51,610 nt of DNA from Saprospiraceae bacterium (GTDB taxonomy: Bacteria > Bacteroidota > Bacteroidia > Chitinophagales > Saprospiraceae). The position numbers and the translations under genes were made by a program. Under the pieces are notes generated by a model. It searched no databases, had not been told where the DNA came from, and saw nothing but the letters and a program-made list of their open reading frames with translations. This document shows, in pieces, positions 16,228 through 24,712 of this stretch. Location of the stretch: positions 1-51,610 of the forward strand of contig JABSSL010000100.1 in assembly GCA_013214355.1 (NCBI GenBank), given 5' to 3'. Each line of letters opens with the position of its first letter. Positions within the stretch are counted from its first letter, which is position 1.

Positions 16228-16800
16228 ATGCGTCGAATTTTTTTCGCACTGCTATTATTACCACTACTGGGAAACACACAAAATATTTATCTCATCAATG
16301 CATCTTTCGAAGGGGAGCCACAAGATGCCACCATGCCAGTGGGTTGGCATGCCTGTGAGCCAGGCACGACGCCAGACATTTTGCCTGGGCATTGGGGCGT
16401 ATATCAGGAAGCATCCGATGGAGACACTTATGTCGGCTTGATTACTCGAGATGATGGATCCAGGGAAAGTATTGGACAGCGATTAAAGGAATCTCTTACC
16501 CCCAAATCTTGCTTCAAATTCACCCTAGATCTTTCTAGAGCTGGCACCTATAGCACATACAATGCCCCCATTCGCCTGAGAATTTGGGGAGGTAAAACGC
16601 ATGGTGCCAAGACTCAATTGCTAGAGCAAACAGGTATCATTCGTCATACCTTCTGGAAAACCTATGAAATTGAATTTACGGCTAAGGATTATATCAACTA
16701 TATCATCCTGGAGGCTTATTATGGGGAAGGTGGTCAAACACCAAGAGGGAATGTCCTCATTGATAATATTTCCGCCATCAAAGCCTGCCCACGAGCCTAA
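16228..16800 (+). CDS. Small secreted protein, carbohydrate-binding-like jelly roll
   Basis: The protein has 190 residues with a signal peptide (MRRIFFALLLLPLLGNTQ). The mature part begins NIYLINASFEGEP and alternates short beta strands. It ends with a strand reading GNVLIDNISAI, a pattern typical of CBM-like/jelly-roll domains that often sit at the N-terminus of larger Bacteroidota surface proteins. No catalytic motif or T9SS tail is present, so it is probably a free periplasmic or secreted binding protein. It stands alone on the plus strand between minus-strand operons and ends in a shared hairpin. Confidence 0.7.
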   Translation: MRRIFFALLLLPLLGNTQNIYLINASFEGEPQDATMPVGWHACEPGTTPDILPGHWGVYQEASDGDTYVGLITRDDGSRESIGQRLKESLTPKSCFKFTLDLSRAGTYSTYNAPIRLRIWGGKTHGAKTQLLEQTGIIRHTFWKTYEIEFTAKDYINYIILEAYYGEGGQTPRGNVLIDNISAIKACPRA

Positions 16801-16821
16801 ATGCAGGTTTGACCAAAAGAG

Positions 16822-16855
16822 AAGGGTTCCCATCTCCATGACGATGCGAACCCTT
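16822..16855. terminator. Bidirectional hairpin between convergent genes
   Basis: AAGGGTTC (16822-16829) pairs with GAACCCTT (16848-16855), with extra CATC/GATG pairing inside. It lies between the convergent genes ending at 16800 and 16880 and probably serves both. Confidence 0.65.
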
Positions 16856-16879
16856 GTGGTTTGAAAGTAGTTTGTTTTC

Positions 16880-17725
16880 CTACTGACAGCTGGTATCCCT
16901 CAAGTCTTGGTCCCAGCAGTGCCAATCATTATCGTTGAAGAAGGCGGAATTACGCACTCGACCTTCGCGAGATGGGGCATTCCATTCGATCTCTAACAAT
17001 TCGTTGGTGTTTGCTCTGAAAACATCGTAAGAACGATTGAAATCACTGTTAATTAAAGTTTTGTATTCAATGTAATCTCCATTGTTCTCATTGCCAGGAA
17101 TCAGATTGGTGTATCGAGTGGAGATTTGGTTAGTAGCGATATCTCTCTCATGAAGGATATCAATTAATGGTTCTGGATTGTTGGGGCGATGATTTAAGGT
17201 CCAGCTGGCGCGACTGTTGTCTCTGGAAGTAACCCCTCGATACCATTCCACATTGGTGAAGCCCCCCACCTTGGAAATATTCATTACCCATTCCACTTCT
17301 TGGTTGTTATTGGTCAGGCGAGCGGATAGCTCAGCCATGAAGGTGTCATTCCCAAGCGTGAAATCGTAAGACCAGATAAAGGCCCCCTGACCATCATAAA
17401 CGGCATCGTGATTAAAGGCTTCTAAGAAGGAGGCTACAGGGATGGCCATATTCGCACCTAGGATCACATTCCAAACTACAATGTTGGAACCTGCATAAAA
17501 CCAGTTTCTGAAAGAAGTAGGGCCACCTCTTTCGTCAAGATCACCATTATTGATGAAACCAGTGGTGTCGATATCTTCATAACCCGTGAAAGGCATGATG
17601 AAGGTTTCTGCTGGGGGGAGGGTAGGTGCAAGCTGTTCTTCTGGGTTTTCTATGGGGTCTTTTTGACAGGATTGAAATACAGAGAAAGAGAGTAATAGGG
17701 CAATTGCAAAAACTAACTTTTTCAT
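16880..17725 (-). CDS. Lipoprotein of unknown function
   Basis: The 281-residue protein carries a lipoprotein signal with Cys20 in VFQSC. A Pro/Glu-rich linker follows and then a beta-rich domain of about 230 residues rich in Trp and Asn (for example FRNWFYAGSNIVVWNV and WTLNHRPNNPEP). I recognise no family. It is the last gene of the TonB/DUF4249 series on this strand but lies 178 nt below the DUF4249 gene. A small inverted repeat (AGCGG/CCGCT) in that gap suggests its own transcription. It may be a surface lipoprotein linked to the same uptake system, or unrelated. Confidence 0.75.
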   Translation of the reverse strand: MKKLVFAIALLLSFSVFQSCQKDPIENPEEQLAPTLPPAETFIMPFTGYEDIDTTGFINNGDLDERGGPTSFRNWFYAGSNIVVWNVILGANMAIPVASFLEAFNHDAVYDGQGAFIWSYDFTLGNDTFMAELSARLTNNNQEVEWVMNISKVGGFTNVEWYRGVTSRDNSRASWTLNHRPNNPEPLIDILHERDIATNQISTRYTNLIPGNENNGDYIEYKTLINSDFNRSYDVFRANTNELLEIEWNAPSREGRVRNSAFFNDNDWHCWDQDLRDTSCQ

Positions 17726-17903
17726 AATAATTGTTTTATAGTGTTTTCAATTTGGAGCGGTTTCTTCCGCTGTTCACTATAAATACCCTAGCGTTCTCTG
17801 CTACCCTTAGTCAACCTTTACTTTTTTTTCAAATCCCCCCAAACTAACAACATAAACAATTGATAACCAATTAATTAAAATCTTAAATATTTTCATGAAA
17901 TTT

Positions 17904-18722
17904 TTATTGGGCAATTAATGTATCTGTAAGTACCGCACAGGTACTGAAGAATCCCAGAGCCCCACCACTAAGATTAGTGGGCAAATTTGCGGCAGGTCCA
18001 TAAAAGACACTACCTCGCCAACTTGTTTCTAAAGCTAAAGCTCGCAGGTAGTCAGCAAAGTCCTCGTTCAGACCAAACTTTTTAGCGGTTATGATACTTC
18101 CCTTGGGAAATCTGATGGTATCTCCTGCCGGCCTTACCAATCCTCCTGTATTGATCGTACTGAAGGTAAAAAACAATAACTTCGCACGCCCTTCAGGATC
18201 CGAACTCAGGTGAGACCAATCCACATTCATTTCGTACATCGCCTGTTGATTGGCATTGTAAATGGGGGCAACAGTTCCAAAAAACAAACTATCTGTGTCT
18301 TCAAAGGGTAAAAAACTAATCTCGGGAAAGGGAGCCACTTCTGATAATTCACTGCTAGCCGTAAAGCGTTGACCTTCCCAAGTTATCTCTAGCTCATAGG
18401 TCAAATCATCAAATACAGCGAAAGGCAAAGTACTTTCATACAAACCAGGAACATCCTCTTTAGGTGCAAAAAAGTAAGCTACCCCATTGGCTGTGACCGA
18501 AACAATCGCATCAGTAACCGGCGGGGCCTCCCCATTCAAATCATCATAGCTCAAACTCAAACGCAGATGTTGCTGGATGAATTCATCGGTTAGTATGGCA
18601 TCCACAACAAGCATTCCATTGTCACCTTGCTCCAAATCCCAATCTACTGCCTCTTCACAGGCAAAAAGCCCCCAGAGAACAGCAAAAACAAATAGTATTG
18701 GAATAGCAATAGATCGTATCAT
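17904..18722 (-). CDS. DUF4249 lipoprotein, partner of the TonB receptor
   Basis: This 272-residue outer-membrane lipoprotein has Cys22 in GLFAC. The pattern after the lipid anchor (LVVDAILTDEFIQQHLRLSLSYDD followed by VSVTANGVAYFF) is characteristic of the DUF4249 family, shown here as two fragments. Such proteins nearly always follow an STN-type TonB receptor in Bacteroidota, and here the gap is 3 nt. By analogy with SusD-type lids it probably helps capture or gate the receptor's ligand, but no ligand is known. Confidence 0.85.
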   Translation of the reverse strand: MIRSIAIPILFVFAVLWGLFACEEAVDWDLEQGDNGMLVVDAILTDEFIQQHLRLSLSYDDLNGEAPPVTDAIVSVTANGVAYFFAPKEDVPGLYESTLPFAVFDDLTYELEITWEGQRFTASSELSEVAPFPEISFLPFEDTDSLFFGTVAPIYNANQQAMYEMNVDWSHLSSDPEGRAKLLFFTFSTINTGGLVRPAGDTIRFPKGSIITAKKFGLNEDFADYLRALALETSWRGSVFYGPAANLPTNLSGGALGFFSTCAVLTDTLIAQ

Positions 18723-18725
18723 AGC

Positions 18726-21341
18726 TTATAGTTCAAATTTATAGGTGAGAGAGGGCATAAAGCGAATTAAATCTAGCTGGGTAGCCATTAACGCCTCCTG
18801 GGAAAGCAGATTGGTCTTCACCAGTGGTCGAGCTCCTTCTTGTGGGACCTTATTGAAGTTTACAGTAACCACATTCTTGTGCGCCAAGGCATTGTAGATG
18901 GAGAAGGTCAGACTATGGCGATATCGGGCCGCTGGGTCCTTATTAAAAATAAATCGCCAGGCTACATCTAGACGGTGATAGCTCGGAAGGCGATCGTTGT
19001 TTTTTTCACCGAAGATCGGAACGGTTTGGTCATTAAATTGATAGAAGCCAGTAGGTGAGGTAAAGGTCGTTCCGCTAAAGCTGGTCCAGTAGGCTGAAAA
19101 CAAGGTTCTTCTGGACAGTCTATAGTTTAACAGCAAAGAAAAATCATGGGGTCGATCCTGAAAGGCTGGATAGGCTAGTCCATTATTGAGTCCCGGCGTT
19201 TCTCTTATCGTCCTGGAATAGGTATAACTCATCCAACCATTGAGTCTGCCCAGTTGCTTCTTTAGCATAAATTCAGCACCGTAAGAATACATGGTGCCAA
19301 TTCTCAGCTCGCCTTCCAGCAAGGGATTAACCAAAGTCACAGCATGATCTCTATAGTCGATCTGTTCATCAAAGTGTTTGTAATAAACGGAAGCAGTAAA
19401 GCTGGATTGAGCAGCTGTAGATAATAGTCTACTATAATTAAAACTAATCTGGCGAGCAGATTGCGGCTTTAAATAATGATTGGCAGGAAGCCACACTTCC
19501 AATGAGCTAAAAGGAGATAGAGAATTGGAAACCAACTGCAGAAATTGTTGATATAACCCAAAGCTGAGCTTGTACTGAACGTTGCTATCTGGACGATAGA
19601 GAAGACTCATACGAGGCGAGAGACGCACGTAGTTATTATACACGCCTTCTCCTACATCCATGGTATCCACCACTTGATAGTTGTCATCATAGTTAAATAT
19701 TCGGGTAGGCCCTAAGTTTGCCCAGTTGATTAGACGCAAGCCTGCTTTCAAGGTCAACTGTTCAGAAGCCCGCCAATTCGCTTGATAGTATAAGCTGAGC
19801 TTACGCGTATAATTCGGTTCGATATCAGGAAAAATAGCCACCGTAGTATCCGCCGTTACCGCCCCTGGGTTAATGAAGTACCCCTGGCTCTCAAAACCAA
19901 ATCGAGAAGTTAAACGGGCATTAGCATAATGGGTGAAATCAGATTTAAGGCTCAAAGTGCCCAAGCTAGATCGCCAGGAATTGGGTGGTGAAAACAGTCG
20001 ATAGTCATAGCTTCCTGTATAGATAGTAGTATTGGAAAACAGCTTGGGTCCAAAGATGTGATTCCAACGCAAAGTGGCAGCGAAATTTCCCCAACGGATA
20101 CCAGCGGTAGTTCCACCAGGAGGTCGATTGGTGAAATCATCCAACCCTAGAACCGTGGTAAAGTAAATGCGATTTCGGTTATTGAGTTTGTGATTGAGCT
20201 TGAAGCTGAAATCTCTAAATTCCAAATTGGCATTGGGGGCTCTTTCTTTATATAACCAGTCAAAATTCGAAGCCCGGATAGAGGTAAAGATGGCTCCCTT
20301 TTCTTTAGCCGTCGGAAACTCCATTGCAAACCGGTTAACCAGTGGATTCAGCGATCCACTGAATTTAAATCGATTGGAATTGCCATCCTTCGTCCGGATG
20401 CTTACGATGGAAGAAAGTCGATCCCCAAGATTTGCTGGAATATCACTTTTGTACACCTTAATCTGCTTCGCAAAATCGGGGATGATCATCGAATAAAAGC
20501 CAAATAGATGCGTAGGATTGTACAAAGGAGCATCATCAATGATAATCAGGTTTTGGTCCCGTTCACCGCCTCGCGCATAAAAGAAAGCTGATCCATCACT
20601 ATGCATCTTGATCCCTGGAAGCGTTTGTAATCCTTTCACGATTCCCGACTCACCGGCAAATTCCGGCATGGCATTGAGCTCTCCTGGAAGAATCTCCATT
20701 TCATCCAAGTCCTGCTGTGACAAAATATTGGGCGCCTGCTTTTCCACCACCACATCAGGTAAATCAATAGCTGTAGGCTGTAAAGAAAGATTTCGTTTGG
20801 TGGCTTGGTCCAGATCAAGTTGGAGATCTACGGGCTGATATCCTACGTAGGAGTAATCTAAGGCATGAGCTCCTCTTTCCAGCGAAAGGGAATAAAAGCC
20901 GAAGGCATTACTGACCGTACCGACCCGCGTTCCAGATTTACTGACGGTCGCTCCAATCAGACTTTCACCTGAATTTCTATCGTTGATAAACCCACTCAGG
21001 GTAAAAGATTGCCGTTGTTTTTCCCTGGATTTGGCTGAGACATACAGCACTATCTGATTCTCAATGATTTGGTGTTCAACCCCTAAATCAGCTGCTATCT
21101 CTCCTAGTGCTTGATTCAGTCCTGTATTGATGAAGCTAACCGAGATCCGTTGTGTCATATCAACGGTCCGGGAATTGTAGGAAAAATTAAGTCCAGTTTG
21201 TGCGGTGATGGCCTCCAAGATCTCCAGTGCCGGGGCATCGGATCGCTGCAGGCTAATGGTTGGCTCCTCTCCCGGGTCTTGTGATAAAAGACCGAACGGA
21301 ATTAGGGGGACGAGAAAAAGAATCAACAAGATCTTTCTCAT
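18726..21341 (-). CDS. TonB-dependent outer-membrane receptor with STN domain
   Basis: An outer-membrane active transporter of 871 residues. After a signal peptide comes an STN signalling domain (about 35-92, including ILEAITAQTGLNFSYNSR). A carboxypeptidase-like beta-sandwich follows (about 98-170, LSGFINDRNSGESLIGATV). The plug comes next, with GLQTLPGIKM, RGGERDQNLIIIDDAPLY and the usual SIVSIRTKDG. The 22-stranded barrel fills the remainder and ends in an aromatic/Leu C-terminus (LTYKFEL). The STN domain and the upstream FecR and ECF sigma genes indicate that ligand binding is relayed across the periplasm to switch on this operon. The ligand is not evident. No SusD gene is present, but a DUF4249 partner is. 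Confidence 0.94.
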   Translation of the reverse strand: MRKILLILFLVPLIPFGLLSQDPGEEPTISLQRSDAPALEILEAITAQTGLNFSYNSRTVDMTQRISVSFINTGLNQALGEIAADLGVEHQIIENQIVLYVSAKSREKQRQSFTLSGFINDRNSGESLIGATVSKSGTRVGTVSNAFGFYSLSLERGAHALDYSYVGYQPVDLQLDLDQATKRNLSLQPTAIDLPDVVVEKQAPNILSQQDLDEMEILPGELNAMPEFAGESGIVKGLQTLPGIKMHSDGSAFFYARGGERDQNLIIIDDAPLYNPTHLFGFYSMIIPDFAKQIKVYKSDIPANLGDRLSSIVSIRTKDGNSNRFKFSGSLNPLVNRFAMEFPTAKEKGAIFTSIRASNFDWLYKERAPNANLEFRDFSFKLNHKLNNRNRIYFTTVLGLDDFTNRPPGGTTAGIRWGNFAATLRWNHIFGPKLFSNTTIYTGSYDYRLFSPPNSWRSSLGTLSLKSDFTHYANARLTSRFGFESQGYFINPGAVTADTTVAIFPDIEPNYTRKLSLYYQANWRASEQLTLKAGLRLINWANLGPTRIFNYDDNYQVVDTMDVGEGVYNNYVRLSPRMSLLYRPDSNVQYKLSFGLYQQFLQLVSNSLSPFSSLEVWLPANHYLKPQSARQISFNYSRLLSTAAQSSFTASVYYKHFDEQIDYRDHAVTLVNPLLEGELRIGTMYSYGAEFMLKKQLGRLNGWMSYTYSRTIRETPGLNNGLAYPAFQDRPHDFSLLLNYRLSRRTLFSAYWTSFSGTTFTSPTGFYQFNDQTVPIFGEKNNDRLPSYHRLDVAWRFIFNKDPAARYRHSLTFSIYNALAHKNVVTVNFNKVPQEGARPLVKTNLLSQEALMATQLDLIRFMPSLTYKFEL

Positions 21342-21378
21342 GTAAAATATGGCTTTGGTTTTTGGATCTTTGTGATAG

Positions 21379-22374
21379 CTAACGACAGCCCTCTCCCGAA
21401 AGGAGAATTTGATTATTCTGTCGATCTACCGCTATGCCTAAAGTGCTTTCCAAGATTAGGAGGATCGCGTCGAGGGATTGGTCTTCATACGTTGCGTCAA
21501 TCTCACAGTCACTGGTGTCCGTGATGGCGATAGCAATGTTGGTTCCAAAGTGCCGATTCAAAGCAAATACTGCTTCTTCGATGGGGGTTTTATTGAAAAT
21601 CAACTCATTATTCACTAAAGATCGATAGTTGTCATCTGCTTCATCCAAGGAGGATAGCGCTCCGGTCGCCTTGTCAAAGACTATTTGATCATCTTCCTGC
21701 AGCTCAGCTTCCTCCCCACCGCCACTAACGCTCACCTTCCCACTTTCCACTATCACCTGAACTTCTGGCTCATTCTCTCGGGCATCTACATAAAAGGAGG
21801 TTCCCAATACTTCCACCCTTACTGGTCCAGCCTCAATCACGAATGGCCGTTCTTCCGCCCTTTTCACATCAAACAAGGCCCCTCCAAAGAGTTGCACCTC
21901 CCGCTCTCCATTAGCCGGAATTCGATAACGCATGCTGGAGCCTTGATTGAGGTGGATTAAAGTTCCATCTGGCAATTCTGTGGTGCTCGTTCCCTGATCT
22001 GCGATGAGCTCCTCCCATCCGCTATCATTGAGGTTCCAAAGCAGGCCCACCGCTACTGCAAGCAGGATTAATACTCCGGCAGCTATACCTAGCCAAAACC
22101 GACGTGGTTTCTTTGGTTTGAGCGGCACTACTGCTGCCTCGCCTTCCAACAATTGCTGGGTTTTCTGCCATATCCCCTCTACGTCTATCTTCGTTTGCTC
22201 TCCCTGCATACCTGTTAATACCCATGCTTTTTTTGCCGCTACAAATTCAGCTCTATTCTCCTCAGCTGCCAATACCCACTCCTCCAGTGTTTGCACCTCT
22301 GCATCACTAGCATTGCCACTCAAATACCGGGAAATGAGATCAGCAGGATTGCTATTTCTTTCTGGGTTTGACAT
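21379..22374 (-). CDS. FecR family anti-sigma factor
   Basis: A single-pass inner-membrane regulator of 331 residues. The cytoplasmic N-terminal part (about 1-90) has the Leu-rich LISRYLSGNASDAEVQTLEEW. One TM helix lies at about 92-112 (FWLGIAAGVLILLAVAVGLL). The periplasmic FecR domain spans about 120-235 (LPDGTLIHLNQGSSMRY, VEVLGTSFYV). A C-terminal DUF4974/STN-like domain is at about 255-330. It receives the signal from the STN domain of the adjacent receptor and controls the sigma factor encoded 75 nt upstream. Confidence 0.94.
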   Translation of the reverse strand: MSNPERNSNPADLISRYLSGNASDAEVQTLEEWVLAAEENRAEFVAAKKAWVLTGMQGEQTKIDVEGIWQKTQQLLEGEAAVVPLKPKKPRRFWLGIAAGVLILLAVAVGLLWNLNDSGWEELIADQGTSTTELPDGTLIHLNQGSSMRYRIPANGEREVQLFGGALFDVKRAEERPFVIEAGPVRVEVLGTSFYVDARENEPEVQVIVESGKVSVSGGGEEAELQEDDQIVFDKATGALSSLDEADDNYRSLVNNELIFNKTPIEEAVFALNRHFGTNIAIAITDTSDCEIDATYEDQSLDAILLILESTLGIAVDRQNNQILLSGEGCR

Positions 22375-22449
22375 CTTTATCCGTTATAAGTAGTACACTG
22401 TTTTCAAGCTTCACCCTTAGTCTAAAGCCTAGTTTTTTACTATTTCATA

Positions 22450-23007
22450 CTAAATCCATCCAAGAATAATCAAGTAAACCAATAGATAATCTTTCAGATG
22501 TATACGTAAAGTCTTAATAGCCTTACTCATGTGCGCCTCCACCGTTTTTTGCGCAATCTCCAGTTCTTCGGCAATTTCTTTGTAGGTCATTTCCTGATAC
22601 CGGCTCATTTCGAATACTTTCCGACATTTCTCTGGCAAGGTAGCCAAGGCCTCCGCTATTTTCGCCTTTAACCCCTCTTCCACGAAGTGATCATCCTGAA
22701 AAGTCCATTCCTCTTCAGCCAAATCTATATCAAGCACCTTACTTCGGTACTTTTTATGATCTCGAATGTGATTTAAGCAACGATTTTTGACAGCAGTATA
22801 TAGGTAAGAAACGACCGATTGCTTAGGATTGATTGCTGTCCTTTTTTGCCACAGGCTGATGAAGACTTTTTGGCAGATATCCTGGGCTGTGTCCTCATCT
22901 TGTACATATTGCTTCGCAAAATGACACAGCGACTGGAAGTGCGATTTGAATAATTCTTCAAACCGCTTCTGGTCAAGAGAGGAATATGAATTTGGGCCTG
23001 CGTTCAT
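22450..23007 (-). CDS. ECF sigma factor (Bacteroidota FecI-like)
   Basis: This 185-residue RNA polymerase sigma factor has region 2 (FKSHFQSLCHFAKQYV...DICQKVFISLWQ) and region 4 (LPEKCRKVFEMSRYQEMTYKEIAEELEIAQKTVEAHM, here in two parts of one helix-turn-helix). A hydrophobic C-terminal tail, YLLVYLIILGWI, is a common oddity of this group. Together with FecR and the STN receptor it makes a cell-surface signalling unit. Its target promoters are probably those of the receptor operon. Confidence 0.94.
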   Translation of the reverse strand: MNAGPNSYSSLDQKRFEELFKSHFQSLCHFAKQYVQDEDTAQDICQKVFISLWQKRTAINPKQSVVSYLYTAVKNRCLNHIRDHKKYRSKVLDIDLAEEEWTFQDDHFVEEGLKAKIAEALATLPEKCRKVFEMSRYQEMTYKEIAEELEIAQKTVEAHMSKAIKTLRIHLKDYLLVYLIILGWI

Positions 23008-23177
23008 CCAATGGATGAAGGTAATAAATTGTTAGCGATTAGGATAGCGATACCCCGATATCCAAATAAAGCCATGATTTTCTCGACAAATTGGTCGGAG
23101 GTGTGGTCCTTTTTATCAGAAAAAAGGACGAAATCAAAGCGTAAAACAATTGCATCTCACGCTAAGAAAATTGGATT

Positions 23178-23753
23178 TTACTCTTCCCACCAAACTGTTT
23201 TGTCACTTATCGGCTGCCGCTTCCCTTGCAACTGTGGAAGATCGTGATACCCCATGTAGAAAAGCCCAAGGCAGCTTTCACCATCCCCAAGTTGCAAAAA
23301 GTCTCGTGCTTCCAAAATAGAGCGAGGAGAGCTCCAATAGCAGCCAATATTATGTGCCGCGCAAGTGAGATACATATTCTGCACTGCACAGGCTACCGCC
23401 GCTACCTCTTCCCATTCTGGAATACTCGCATCGGGATCGCGCTGCATACAAATGGCAATCACGCAGGAGGAGCGCAAGGGATTAGCCTTTGTCTTCTCGA
23501 ATTTCTTCTCAGAGTATTTCTCAGCCGGAATATTATCCTTGTACCAAGTTGAAAGATAAGTGGACAGGCGTTCTAAAGCCTTACCTCTAAATACCTTGAA
23601 TCGCCAAGGCTCCGTCAACTTGTGTGTAGGAGCCCAGTTGGCGTTTTCCAACACTTCCTCGATAATAGCCTTATCTATGGGATTATCGTTGTACGTTTTT
23701 GGAAATATGGATCGCCTAGACCTCAATAGGTCTGACACTTCTGCTGGTGTCAT
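23178..23753 (-). CDS. Nitroreductase family flavoprotein
   Basis: This is a 191-residue FMN-dependent oxidoreductase. The flavin-phosphate motif RSRRSI lies near residue 11, PTHKLTEPWRFKVF at about 42-55 and NIGCYWSSP at about 134-142. The single-domain length fits the NAD(P)H-dependent nitroreductase/YdjA-like group. The physiological substrate is unknown (quinones, nitroaromatics or flavin recycling). It is read towards the ECF sigma gene, but 170 nt separate them, so they are probably independent. Confidence 0.9.
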   Translation of the reverse strand: MTPAEVSDLLRSRRSIFPKTYNDNPIDKAIIEEVLENANWAPTHKLTEPWRFKVFRGKALERLSTYLSTWYKDNIPAEKYSEKKFEKTKANPLRSSCVIAICMQRDPDASIPEWEEVAAVACAVQNMYLTCAAHNIGCYWSSPRSILEARDFLQLGDGESCLGLFYMGYHDLPQLQGKRQPISDKTVWWEE

Positions 23754-23789
23754 TTATTTAATTTAAGGTTTCCGTAAAAAGTAGCTAGG

Positions 23790-24248
23790 CTATTTTTCCT
23801 TAGCTTCCATATTTTTCATCACTTTCTCCGTGTCAAAGAGTAACTTTTCCCAATCCTCCTTCAACTGCTCCTGCTCTTGCTGATCGTAGCCTTCAGGGCT
23901 TTTTTCCTGGAACTCTTTCTCTAGGCTCAAGCGCGTGCGCTCTAAGTCTACAATTTTATCCACCAAGTCACTGTCTTGCAAATCCTCGGCCTTATCCTTC
24001 CACTTACCAAAGATATCTTCCAATTTATCTAAATCTCCATCATACTTGCCCTCATCAAACTTCCCTTTCTCGGACTTCAAAAGGCTTATCGCCGATTTTC
24101 CAAAGTCAAAAACTTCAGTCAAAACGTTCTTCCCTTTAGAAATGATCTCCTTGGACTGGGCCTTTTCTTCCTCGGTTCCAAAGAAGAGATTATATCCCAC
24201 TACCAATACCACGAGAAGAAGTCCGAATTTGATTAATGACCGAATCAT
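23790..24248 (-). CDS. Small membrane-anchored charged protein
   Basis: The protein has 152 residues. One N-terminal TM helix (about 5-24, IKFGLLLVVLVVGYNLFFG) is followed by a soluble, strongly charged helical region ending in Lys/Glu-rich sequence. I do not recognise a family. The helical, coiled-coil-like tail could be periplasmic. It lies 36 nt upstream of the nitroreductase and may be co-transcribed with it. Confidence 0.7.
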   Translation of the reverse strand: MIRSLIKFGLLLVVLVVGYNLFFGTEEEKAQSKEIISKGKNVLTEVFDFGKSAISLLKSEKGKFDEGKYDGDLDKLEDIFGKWKDKAEDLQDSDLVDKIVDLERTRLSLEKEFQEKSPEGYDQQEQEQLKEDWEKLLFDTEKVMKNMEAKEK

Positions 24249-24712
24249 AACACTGTTTTTGGTTCGCCACCAAATTAAGAACTTTTTGTCAAAACCGACT
24301 ATTTTTTCCGACCAGTAGCCATAGATTTTAGTCTAGTACCGAATCGATTCTCAAGTCTTCAAATCCCTCTAAAATAGAAAGCCTTTTTACGCCGAAATGT
24401 TTAAAAAGAGGTATTGCCTGTTCTTTTTACCAATAGGCTCCGAGGGCTTTTCCCTTATTGCATGATTTTGTCTATTTTCGCGACTTGTTCCAACACCTCA
24501 GGCGGTAAAATATGTATTCGCTTTAAAATCCGTCCTAATCTAGCTGTCGGATCCTTTTATCGAGTACCATCATCCAATTAAACGCCCGAGGGAACCTTTA
24601 GAAATAGGGGATTGTTGGACAGGAAATTCTTAAACTTAGACACACTGTAAATCCGGTAGACCAAGTCCGGTCTTCCTGATTGATATTTGCATTAAAAAGA
24701 AACCATAAAAGC
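24249..24712. other. Divergent intergenic region upstream of leuS
   Basis: The 464 nt between two divergent genes should hold both promoters. No exact TTG-N19-TAnnTTTG pair was found. A weak TATTTG lies about 25 nt before leuS. I saw no RNA gene or T-box-like structure. Confidence 0.45.
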
